A stretch of DNA of 22,140 bases from a virus, in IMG/VR virus record IMGVR_UViG_3300031857_015107, positions 1-22,140 of that record. One strand, written 5' to 3'. Each line of letters starts with the position of its first letter. The stretch's first letter is position 1. The position numbers and the translations under genes are program-made. This document shows positions 13,918 through 20,278 of this stretch, in pieces. The notes under the pieces are model-generated. The model made no database searches, was not told where the DNA came from, and saw nothing but the letters and a program-made list of their open reading frames with translations.

Positions 13918-15017
13918 TGTCAAAACAACAATACAATTTAAAAACAAAAACAGACTATCTCAGTAGAAAGATGTTCTTGGACCCAGCAGGCCCAGTAACA
14001 GTTCAGCGATTTGAAGAAGTCAAGTACAACAAACTGGTCAAGTACGAACAAGAAGCACGTGGTTTCTTTTGGGTACCAGAAGAAATCTCCCTGACCAAAG
14101 ACGCACAAGATTTCAAAGATGCCAGTGACACAGTCAAGCATATCTTTACATCAAACTTACTGCGTCAAACAGCCTTGGACAGTTTGCAAGGACGTGGCCC
14201 AAGTCAGATTTTTACACCTGTGTGTAGTATTCCTGAGCTGGAAGCGTTGGTGTACAATTGGACATTCTTTGAAACCAACATTCACTCACGCAGTTACAGT
14301 CACATTATTCGCAACATCTACAACGTGCCCAAGGATGTGTTCAACACAATTCACGACACACAAGAGATTGTGGACATGGCAAGTAGTGTCGGAGATCACT
14401 ATGATCAATTACACATGATCAATTGTCATAAAGAGTTAGGATCGCAGTACAGCGAAGAAGCACATATCCGAGCCATCTGGCTAGCACTCAATGCCAGTTA
14501 CGCATTAGAAGCATTCCGCTTCATGGTTAGCTTTGCCACAAGCCTGGCCATGGTTGAGAACAAGATTTTTATCGGCAATGGCAATATCATTCAATTGATC
14601 CTGCAAGATGAAATGCTACACAAAGAGTGGACTGGATGGTTGATCAATCAAGTGGTCAAAGAAGACCCTCGTTTTGCCGCTGTCAAGGCCGAGTGTGAGG
14701 CAGAAGTATATCAAATGTACCTAGATGTTATCCGTGAAGAAAAAGCCTGGGCGGACTATTTGTTCAACAAAGGACCAGTGATTGGGCTTAACGCAAACAT
14801 TCTCAAAGACTTTGTGGACTTCACTGCATTTAATGCACTCAAAGAGATCGGTATCAAGTACGCAGAAGAACACCCACGCTCTACACCCATACCTTGGTTT
14901 ACCAAACACGTGGACACCAGCAAGAAACAAACTGCACTTCAAGAGAACGAGTCGACTAACTATGTTATTGGCGTCATGAGCGACTCAATTGATTACGAGG
15001 AACTACCAGAACTATGA
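13917..15017 (+). CDS. nrdB: Ribonucleotide reductase class Ia, small subunit NrdB
   Basis: 366 residues from ATG 13917 (an in-frame TTG at 13884 lies inside the aldolase gene). NrdB holds the diiron-tyrosyl radical cofactor for NrdA. Ligands by comparison with E. coli NrdB: D88 (ALDSLQGR), H123 and radical Y127 (IHSRSYSH), E198 (YALEAFRF), E232 and H235 (QDEMLH). The glutamate before the first histidine is E119, four residues away instead of three as in E. coli, because of one extra residue (FFETNIH). The C-terminus ends in acidic DYEELPEL, suiting NrdA binding. Its stop overlaps the next start (ATGA). Confidence 0.96.
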   Translation: MSKQQYNLKTKTDYLSRKMFLDPAGPVTVQRFEEVKYNKLVKYEQEARGFFWVPEEISLTKDAQDFKDASDTVKHIFTSNLLRQTALDSLQGRGPSQIFTPVCSIPELEALVYNWTFFETNIHSRSYSHIIRNIYNVPKDVFNTIHDTQEIVDMASSVGDHYDQLHMINCHKELGSQYSEEAHIRAIWLALNASYALEAFRFMVSFATSLAMVENKIFIGNGNIIQLILQDEMLHKEWTGWLINQVVKEDPRFAAVKAECEAEVYQMYLDVIREEKAWADYLFNKGPVIGLNANILKDFVDFTAFNALKEIGIKYAEEHPRSTPIPWFTKHVDTSKKQTALQENESTNYVIGVMSDSIDYEELPEL

Positions 15018-15478
15018 GAAATTTTATCAACATAATAGAAAATGTACAAGGCATCACTGACACTTGGTTCGCTGATGGGTTTAACACTTTTAAAAATCCG
15101 GATAAAATTGAAAAATATGAAATTGCGCAAAAGCCTGGCGAACTGACTCATCTTGAAAATCCAGACCCTGTACCTTACAAACCTGGTGATTACATCATGA
15201 CCGGTCCCAACAACGAACAGTATGTGTTGAGTCCTGCCAAATTCAAAAGTCTTAAGGACGATTTGGGCGGCGGCCGTTGCCAACCAAAGAAAATTCCAAA
15301 GGTTGCCAAGCTGGCCGATCATGATGGCTTTGTCACTGTGGATTGGGGTAGTGGTCCGCAAAAATTATTTTACACTGCTGGCAATGACTATATTGTCAAG
15401 CACGGCCCTGGCGACTATGGTGTTGTTAAGACAGATATCTTTGCCAAGTCCTACGACAGATCAAATGAAGGAAAATAA
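15014..15478 (+). CDS. Phage protein of unknown function, possible virion tag at N-terminus
   Basis: 154 residues, start overlapping the nrdB stop (ATGA). The N-terminus MRNFINIIENVQGITDTWF contains I-I-E, fitting the (L/I)-x-E consensus seen in four other virion-type products here. The middle holds PGDYIMTGPNNEQYVLSP (about 57-74), and the C-terminal half repeats a similar pattern (ADHDGFVTVDWGSGPQKL; NDYIVKHGPGDYGVV). These small beta-rich units look like two related barrel or sandwich domains. There is no membrane segment or catalytic motif. It may be an internal head protein or an accessory to the nrd genes. Confidence 0.65.
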   Translation: MRNFINIIENVQGITDTWFADGFNTFKNPDKIEKYEIAQKPGELTHLENPDPVPYKPGDYIMTGPNNEQYVLSPAKFKSLKDDLGGGRCQPKKIPKVAKLADHDGFVTVDWGSGPQKLFYTAGNDYIVKHGPGDYGVVKTDIFAKSYDRSNEGK

Positions 15479-15479
15479 A

Positions 15480-15710
15480 ATGAAAGCCATTGTATGGAGC
15501 AAATATCATTGCCCTTACTGCGATCAGGCCAAGGCCTTGCTCAAGCAGAAGGGCATTGAGTTTGAAGAAAAGAAAATTGGTGATGGATACACCAAAGAAG
15601 AACTATTAGAAGCAGTACCTAATGCTCGTACTGTACCACAGATTTTTTTAGACGGTCAGTTGATAGGCGGATTTACAGAACTCAAGACAAAACTTACAGA
15701 AAGCAAATAA
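15480..15710 (+). CDS. grx: Glutaredoxin
   Basis: 76 residues, a compact glutaredoxin like those of T4-type phages. The dithiol active site CPYC is in YHCPYCDQA near residue 10, the cis-proline motif is TVPQIF (around 50), and the GG motif is IGGFTEL. It reduces disulfides with glutathione and probably recharges the C-terminal cysteines of NrdA encoded in the same chain. The ATG is chosen just after the previous stop, with AAGGA upstream; the frame extends further upstream to 15303 but overlaps another gene. The stop shares one base with the next start. Confidence 0.93.
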   Translation: MKAIVWSKYHCPYCDQAKALLKQKGIEFEEKKIGDGYTKEELLEAVPNARTVPQIFLDGQLIGGFTELKTKLTESK

Positions 15711-16006
15711 TGGAATCTAACAAAGTATACACATTCAAACTCAATTCAGGTGAAGAACTCATTGCCAAGGTCGTTGTTGTACATGATGATCACACTGTGA
15801 CAATTGAAAATCCTGTGAGTGTGGCGCCTGGACCACAGGGCATGGGACTAGTACCGTCAATGTTTACCGCAGATCCTGACGCAGAAATCAAGCTAAATAC
15901 CGATAGTGTATCCATCTATGCACTGACAGATGAAAACGTGCGCATGAAATACATTGAGGCCACAACTGGTATCAAAATACCAGATAAAAAACTAATTCTA
16001 GGATAA
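15710..16006 (+). CDS. Small SH3/Sm-like beta-barrel phage protein
   Basis: 98 residues. The N-terminal half, YTFKLNSGEELIAKVV then HTVTIENPVSV, has the strand pattern and SGEELIAKV turn of small Sm-like barrels. The C-terminal half (APGPQGMGLVPSM ... MKYIEATTGIKIPDKK) is well ordered and looks conserved. The fold call is from pattern only; RNA binding is typical of Sm-like proteins but not shown here. The gene sits between glutaredoxin and the PAAR protein, with a one-base overlap on the left and a one-base gap on the right. A CTAAATAC box at 15893-15900 lies inside it. Confidence 0.65.
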   Translation: MESNKVYTFKLNSGEELIAKVVVVHDDHTVTIENPVSVAPGPQGMGLVPSMFTADPDAEIKLNTDSVSIYALTDENVRMKYIEATTGIKIPDKKLILG

Positions 16007-16007
16007 T

Positions 16008-16298
16008 ATGCCAGCAGTACAAAGAGACGGCGATGCAAATGCAGGCGGCGGTGTAGCTTCAGGGGGAGAACCGACGGTGCGTATCAATGGTCGTCCTGTA
16101 ATGACTCCTGGTCAAAGTGTCACGCCCCACCCGCCGTATCCACGTAAAGGTCGTAATGGTCACAACAATGGCAGTCAGGCCACTGCTGGCGGAAGTGCAT
16201 CAGTCAGAGCCGGGGGCAAGCCTGTTATTGTAACCGGTGATGCAGACACTTGCGGACATGCTCGTGCTGGCGGTTCAGACAATGTAAGGGCAGGATAA
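16008..16298 (+). CDS. PAAR-domain tail spike tip protein
   Basis: 96 residues with the glycine-rich, repeat-like pattern of PAAR proteins: RDGDANAGGGVASGG, VRINGRPVMTPGQSVTPHPP, a second half with SVRAGGKPVIVTGD, and a C-terminal CGHARAGGSDNVRAG. The histidines and cysteine near the ends (HPP, NGH, CGH) could be the metal ligands that stiffen the tip. In T4 the equivalent is gp5.4, which caps the gp5 spike and sharpens the membrane-piercing needle. The next gene, overlapping by one base, encodes a large tail or baseplate protein, in line with a tail module. Confidence 0.88.
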   Translation: MPAVQRDGDANAGGGVASGGEPTVRINGRPVMTPGQSVTPHPPYPRKGRNGHNNGSQATAGGSASVRAGGKPVIVTGDADTCGHARAGGSDNVRAG

Positions 16299-18367
16299 TG
16301 CCCAGTGTATTAACACCACTGCAATTGACTGCGGCGGCATCCATGTTGGGTAACACAGGGTTGCGTGGATTTCCAGCGGCACTGCAAACTGCTATTACCA
16401 CATTCAACGCTACCACAGTGATTGCTAATTTTATTGCTGCAGTAAACTTTTACAAGTCGCAGTCGTTTGCAACATCAAGCACGTTGACTAGTTTGTTGAG
16501 TATTGGTAGTACAGTATGTCCAGCTCTGGGAAACAGCATACCGGCCAGCCCAGTAGGCACATACACGTATCTCAATAGCGAATACCTGGTCAACTATCTT
16601 GACCCAGTTGACGGATCAACCATTGACCCTAGTGGGTTTTCTAATCTGATTGAACAAACCTGTGCCGCTTACCTTGGCAACGGAGACTATGGTCGATTCA
16701 GTCAGGGTTTCATAGCTGTGCAAGGTTACATTGCCAGCACCAATCAGTACATCAATTCAGCAGTGAATGCCAATCAATTTCTTGGTCCAACATTTACCAA
16801 CATGGATTCCTTGACCACTGCAGGAATCAGTAGTGTAAACAGCGACCTTGAAACATTTGGTGTGGACTTGGCCAAGCAAGGTAACCTTGTGAATCTTCAA
16901 AACCTTGATCTTTATGGCACCCCTGCAGCACTGGTTCAACAGATATCTCGCCTGGCCGGAGTGAGCAGACAAGCTGTGCCTGCTTTACAATCGGCTCTGG
17001 CTGCGGTGGGACTCACAGACAGTGATATTGAAAATATTGTGACAGACAATCGTGTGGGTCTCAATAGACCCAATGGCCTCAGTCAAAACGACTTTGATCG
17101 CATACAAAAAAATGTCTACCTAGCATTGTCGTTGGTGTCTAGTGATGATCTAGCTCAAATTTTGTCAATCCTGAACGTGACCACTCCTAACATAACCAAC
17201 CTGACACAGTTATTGGATCCGGTCAAGATGTTTCCGTTGAGTTATCCCACCATGCTGACTACCACGCCCACAGGTTCTGTGCCCATATTTGGCGCAGGTG
17301 GCAGTGTAAATTCCAGCATCACACCCATTGTGAATTCATATCTGCCCACAGCGTCAGGCTGTGATGAACTGGGCAAAATTATTCCGCCTGCTGATGCAGT
17401 GGCCAACAAGGCCATTGAAGTGGGTCTGAAACAAATCAACAACATTGCCACAACCACCCTGCCTGAACTGGCCAATGCAATACTGGGCACAGTAGATCGA
17501 GAGTGGGATCCAACGCAAGAATATCTAGCCAATGATGTGGTCAAGGTAGACTCAGGTGCGGCACCCACATTCTACCGAGCCAAATCACCTGGCTGTACAC
17601 CCGGCAATTTTGAAGTGCCAGCCGGGGTTGATATCACAGACACCAACTACTGGGCAGAAACCACACTGGGTGGTCTCAGTACCATGGCCGATTTGCCATT
17701 GATACAAGCACAGACTACACCGGTGCCCGCTAGTGTGACGCAATTTTTTGCAACCGAAGTGGCCACAGGCACAGGACCATGCGGAGTGCTTACCACATAC
17801 GATGTGCTGGGCCTGGCCTTGGACAGCAATGACTTTGCCACAAGACTAAACACAGCCACCACAGCAATTAATACATTGCAAGGTGCAGGTAGTCTTGCTA
17901 CACTAAACACAGCCTACACCAACATCCTGTTGGCCGCTAATGATGCCGCAGTGATAACACAAATTGCCAATGCTAATGCGGCCATTGCCGCACTCAGTGC
18001 CAATCCCAATGTGACTACTCTGAACACAGCATGGACCTACATGGCCAACTTGATGAACATCAGTGCCAAGTACACAAGCCAAGCCGGAGTTGATTATTTC
18101 TTGTTGCAAGCAGGCGATACAAACAGCACCAAAAGTTTTGTACAAAATTTACCGCAATATGGTTTGCTCACAGCCTCGGGTGATGCCGCACAGTTTCTAG
18201 AAAATCTAGCAGACACCGCAACACTGGGTGGCCAGGCAATTGTTGGTACCATGAGAGAAGGTCGCAACCAGGAACGATTAAATGCCGGCGGATTATACAA
18301 CAACACTCAGACGCCCAGCGATGCTGTGGTAGCACCAATTCCAGTAATACTCCCAGTTAACTCATAA
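16298..18367 (+). CDS. Large baseplate/tail structural protein
   Basis: 689 residues from ATG 16298, which shares one base with the PAAR stop and follows a GGATA element; the frame extends upstream to 16250 only inside the PAAR gene. The sequence is rich in A, T, N, L and S without enzyme motifs, mostly helical with beta regions. Around residues 402-450 lies a segment WDPTQEYLANDVVKV ... FYRAKSP ... NYWAETT resembling a type 5/12 carbohydrate-binding module. The C-terminus is low-complexity, P/V-rich. Location right after the spike tip suggests a baseplate or tail-tip protein, possibly contacting surface glycans. The gene ends just before the promoter of the outer-membrane barrel gene. Confidence 0.72.
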   Translation: MPSVLTPLQLTAAASMLGNTGLRGFPAALQTAITTFNATTVIANFIAAVNFYKSQSFATSSTLTSLLSIGSTVCPALGNSIPASPVGTYTYLNSEYLVNYLDPVDGSTIDPSGFSNLIEQTCAAYLGNGDYGRFSQGFIAVQGYIASTNQYINSAVNANQFLGPTFTNMDSLTTAGISSVNSDLETFGVDLAKQGNLVNLQNLDLYGTPAALVQQISRLAGVSRQAVPALQSALAAVGLTDSDIENIVTDNRVGLNRPNGLSQNDFDRIQKNVYLALSLVSSDDLAQILSILNVTTPNITNLTQLLDPVKMFPLSYPTMLTTTPTGSVPIFGAGGSVNSSITPIVNSYLPTASGCDELGKIIPPADAVANKAIEVGLKQINNIATTTLPELANAILGTVDREWDPTQEYLANDVVKVDSGAAPTFYRAKSPGCTPGNFEVPAGVDITDTNYWAETTLGGLSTMADLPLIQAQTTPVPASVTQFFATEVATGTGPCGVLTTYDVLGLALDSNDFATRLNTATTAINTLQGAGSLATLNTAYTNILLAANDAAVITQIANANAAIAALSANPNVTTLNTAWTYMANLMNISAKYTSQAGVDYFLLQAGDTNSTKSFVQNLPQYGLLTASGDAAQFLENLADTATLGGQAIVGTMREGRNQERLNAGGLYNNTQTPSDAVVAPIPVILPVNS

Positions 18368-18394
18368 AACGGCTAGATTGAGGTTGATTTTGTG

Positions 18395-18423
18395 TTGACT
18401 TAGTACAAACACTGCTATATAAT
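18395..18423 (+). promoter_or_regulatory. Sigma-70 promoter (TTGACT-17-TATAAT)
   Basis: The -35 TTGACT is at 18395-18400, the spacer is 17 bases, and the -10 TATAAT is at 18418-18423. Transcription should start near 18430 and cover only the outer-membrane barrel gene, ending at the terminator at 18942-18967. Confidence 0.85.
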
Positions 18424-18426
18424 TGT

Positions 18427-18444
18427 GGATGACGAAAGTCATTC
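18427..18444 (+). promoter_or_regulatory. 5'-end hairpin with GAAA tetraloop
   Basis: GGATGAC-GAAA-GTCATTC folds into a 7-pair stem (one G-U pair) with a GNRA-type loop. It starts at or within a few bases of the predicted 5' end of the barrel mRNA and could protect the message from RNase E, as 5' stem-loops do for ompA mRNA. Confidence 0.6.
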
Positions 18445-18466
18445 TACTTTTAAAAGGAAAAACTAA

Positions 18467-18916
18467 ATGAAAAAATTTGCAATTGCAACCATGATCGCTC
18501 TTGTAGCCTCCGCAGCCTCTGCACTGGAAGTTGGTGTTACCACTGCCCGTGACTATGCTAGTACTGACCGCAACGCCACTGGTGTTACTATTGGTGAAAA
18601 GTTTGGTGCTGTAACATTGACTGCTGGCTTTGATCGCTCTACCCAGGGCGCCAACGATCAAGATCGTTTCAGCCTAGTTGCTGGTTATAATGTTGCCAAA
18701 CTGGGCCCTGTAAGTGTTGCAGTCAAAGGTGGTGCCGCTTATCTTAACAACCAAACTGGTCAAGACGGCTACGCCGCATTGGTTGGCGTTGGTGCCAGCT
18801 TGCCAATCAACAAGAACATGGCATTGACAGTGGACGCTACTCGCCAATATGGTCAAGACCGTGTGAACAGTTTTGACGGCAATCGTGTCACAGCTGGCGT
18901 TAAGTATAGTTTCTAA
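18467..18916 (+). CDS. Outer-membrane beta-barrel protein (OmpX/Lom-like), phage-encoded
   Basis: 149 residues with an AAAAGGAAAA ribosome binding site. Residues 1-19 are a Sec signal peptide (MKKFAIATMIALVASAASA). The mature part can be laid out as eight alternating beta strands with short periplasmic turns and longer outer loops, and it ends in VTAGVKYSF with a C-terminal phenylalanine, the BAM assembly signal. The size and layout match 8-stranded OmpX/Ail-type barrels, including the lambda Lom protein expressed by prophages. It has its own promoter, 5' hairpin and terminator, typical of a moron gene. A role in receptor masking or superinfection exclusion is plausible; host adhesion is another. 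Confidence 0.82.
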   Translation: MKKFAIATMIALVASAASALEVGVTTARDYASTDRNATGVTIGEKFGAVTLTAGFDRSTQGANDQDRFSLVAGYNVAKLGPVSVAVKGGAAYLNNQTGQDGYAALVGVGASLPINKNMALTVDATRQYGQDRVNSFDGNRVTAGVKYSF

Positions 18917-18941
18917 AAAGTAATACTTTAGTACTACAAAA

Positions 18942-18967
18942 GCCCTACTGTTAGTAGGGCTTTTTTT
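18942..18967 (+). terminator. Strong Rho-independent terminator
   Basis: GCCCTACT (18942-18949), a GTT loop and AGTAGGGC (18953-18960) form a perfect 8-base stem followed by seven Ts. A-runs before the stem let it extend on either side. It ends the barrel transcript. Confidence 0.93.
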
Positions 18968-18971
18968 ATGG

Positions 18972-19000
18972 TTGACCAATAATTGCCCTTTTGCTATAAT
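18972..19000 (+). promoter_or_regulatory. Sigma-70 promoter P1 (TTGACC-17-TATAAT)
   Basis: TTGACC is at 18972-18977, with a 17-base spacer, and TATAAT at 18995-19000, preceded by TGC (extended -10). It is closely similar to the promoter at 19129-19157, including the spacer. It drives the 33-residue gene at 19031. Confidence 0.85.
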
Positions 19001-19030
19001 TAGAACATGAAAACAAAAAAGGAAAAGAAA

Positions 19031-19132
19031 ATGACAAAAACCAAAAAGCCAACCCTGGGCGAACTGTTCCGCAAGCGACTGGGGCTCAAACCAACCCTGC
19101 ATCAGTTGCTAATGCGACGTTTGAATGGTTGA
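19031..19132 (+). CDS. Very small basic protein (33 residues)
   Basis: MTKTKKPTLGELFRKRLGLK begins a strongly basic peptide (K and R about a third of residues) ending in LLMRRLNG. AAGGAAAA lies about 8 bases before the ATG, and an upstream ATG at 19007 is in frame but coincides with the expected transcription start. A good sigma-70 promoter precedes it. The last codons overlap the -35 of the next promoter. Early-transcribed small basic proteins often target host RNA polymerase or nucleic acid; here that is only a guess. Confidence 0.55.
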   Translation: MTKTKKPTLGELFRKRLGLKPTLHQLLMRRLNG

Positions 19133-19157
19133 CCAGAAATTCCCAATTTGCTACAAT
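19129..19157 (+). promoter_or_regulatory. Sigma-70 promoter P2 (TTGACC-17-TACAAT)
   Basis: TTGACC is at 19129-19134, with a 17-base spacer, and TACAAT at 19152-19157 with a TTTGC stretch before it. Both boxes and most of the spacer match P1 at 18972-19000, which suggests duplication. It drives the genes from 19190 on. Confidence 0.8.
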
Positions 19158-19189
19158 ATACACATACAGTAACAAAACAGGAGTCCAAG

Positions 19190-19474
19190 ATGGAAAAACT
19201 CAGCACTATTCAGCAAATCAATTCTGCTATTATGTTTGGTAATCTCTCTAACGTGGAACTCAACAGCATTGTTGATGCTGTGAAGTTTGCTCGTACCCAG
19301 TTGACCAAGCAAAACAGACGAGCATTCCAGCCTGGTGACTCTGTTAAGTTCACCAGCAACCGCAACGGCTTGACTTATGTTGGCACCGTGCGTAAAGTCA
19401 AAATTAAATTTGTTCTTGTAAGCACCAATGCTGGTGTGTATAATGTTCCTGCCAACATGTTGGAGGCCGCATGA
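19190..19474 (+). CDS. Small SH3/KOW-like phage protein
   Basis: 94 residues from ATG 19190, which has an AGGAG ribosome binding site; the frame is open upstream only through the promoter. The N-terminal half is helical (IQQINSAIMFGNLSNVELNS, KFARTQLTKQ). The C-terminal half (from about 45, RAFQPGDSVKFTSNRNG ... GTVRKVKIKFVLVS) has the GDxVxF / GxVxxV pattern of KOW/SH3-like small barrels, which often bind nucleic acid or the ribosome. The fold call is by pattern. It is first gene of the P2 transcript, and its stop overlaps the next start (ATGA). Confidence 0.7.
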   Translation: MEKLSTIQQINSAIMFGNLSNVELNSIVDAVKFARTQLTKQNRRAFQPGDSVKFTSNRNGLTYVGTVRKVKIKFVLVSTNAGVYNVPANMLEAA

Positions 19475-19704
19475 TACCACTTTATGAAGTTTGGGTTGCC
19501 ACAGGTGAGCCCACATTGAGCCCAGGGTTCAACGGATACAGTTCTTGGGCTCCTGCTTATTACGGAGATTATGAACGTGTTCGTTTGCCACTGGCCTGGG
19601 CCAAAGGTTATGCAGAGCGTCTCAGCAAAAAAGTTAAACGTCCTGTAGAAGTGCGTAATCGAAATCACAAGGTACGAGCTACCTTTAATGAGGTAGCAGT
19701 ATGA
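19471..19704 (+). CDS. Small phage protein, unknown function
   Basis: 77 residues. The start overlaps the previous stop (ATGA) and has GGAGG upstream. The N-terminal half is aromatic and Gly/Pro-rich (LYEVWVATGEPTLSPGFNGY, then SSWAPAYYGDYERV); the C-terminal half is basic (WAKGYAERLSKKVKRPVEV). No signal or membrane segment. Its stop overlaps the next start. Function not recognised; position suggests an early host-takeover gene. Confidence 0.65.
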   Translation: MIPLYEVWVATGEPTLSPGFNGYSSWAPAYYGDYERVRLPLAWAKGYAERLSKKVKRPVEVRNRNHKVRATFNEVAV

Positions 19705-19856
19705 ACTTCCGTTCTTGGTGCAGAGAAAAGTGGTACGAGCATATTGATGAGTTAATCAGTTATGGACTCGAACCACAATTCACCGCACAAGAATATTTTA
19801 ATCGATATAAATTTTGGCTCAAACGTGAATTTAAACATCATCAAGGAGTGAAGTGA
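19701..19856 (+). CDS. Small phage protein (51 residues), unknown function
   Basis: MNFRSWCREKWYEHIDELIS begins a charged, aromatic-rich helical peptide (W, Y, F, K) ending in EFKHHQGVK. The ATG overlaps the preceding stop (ATGA), and its stop shares a base with the next ATG. The AAGGAG inside its last codons is the ribosome binding site of the next gene. It is too short to classify, but the overlap architecture at both ends makes it a convincing gene. Confidence 0.65.
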   Translation: MNFRSWCREKWYEHIDELISYGLEPQFTAQEYFNRYKFWLKREFKHHQGVK

Positions 19857-20266
19857 TGGGTCTCGATATGTATGCATATACCGCCGCCAAGGCAGGTCAG
19901 CAAAATGAATTTTACGAAGGCGCAGTATGGGACCAAGAATTAAAAGAGTCTGTTAACGCCGCAGTAACCAAGCCACGTGAACTTGCCTACTGGCGTAAAC
20001 ATGCTAACCTGCATGGTTGGATGCATCGCTTGTGGGAATCAAAAGGCAACAAAGGTGATTTTAACGGTGACGAACTAGAACTTACCTGGGAGGATCTAGA
20101 TGAACTGGAACGTGCAATAACGCACAACCAACTGCCTGTCACACGAGGCTTCTTCTTTGGTGATGGTGCAGATGACTACTACAAAGAACAAGATCTTGAA
20201 TTCATCAAGAATGCCCGAGCAGAATTGTTCTTGGGTTTAAAAGTGTTTTATAACTCTTCATGGTAA
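19856..20266 (+). CDS. Conserved-type phage protein (MGLDMY family), unknown function
   Basis: 136 residues. The start is decided by AAGGAG at 19844-19849; a GTG one codon earlier is in frame but less likely. It begins MGLDMYAYTA and has ELAYWRKHANLHGWMHRLW, a LTWEDLDELERAI block, and a C-terminal GFFFGDGADDYYKEQDLEF motif. This pattern recurs in many phage proteins of unknown function, as I recall. No catalytic assignment is possible. It is last gene of the P2-driven small-gene cluster before DNA ligase. Confidence 0.75.
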   Translation: MGLDMYAYTAAKAGQQNEFYEGAVWDQELKESVNAAVTKPRELAYWRKHANLHGWMHRLWESKGNKGDFNGDELELTWEDLDELERAITHNQLPVTRGFFFGDGADDYYKEQDLEFIKNARAELFLGLKVFYNSSW

Positions 20267-20278
20267 CCACTTAAATAT

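Noticed and set aside
16008-18367. Type VI secretion effector (PAAR plus toxin)
   Set aside because: The PAAR protein is a stand-alone 96-residue tip and the next gene is a separate structural protein without toxin motifs; phage tail context explains it.
18674-19102. 142-residue minus-strand frame across the barrel gene end and terminator
   Set aside because: It would read through a strong terminator stem and opposite a signal-peptide barrel gene with its own promoter.
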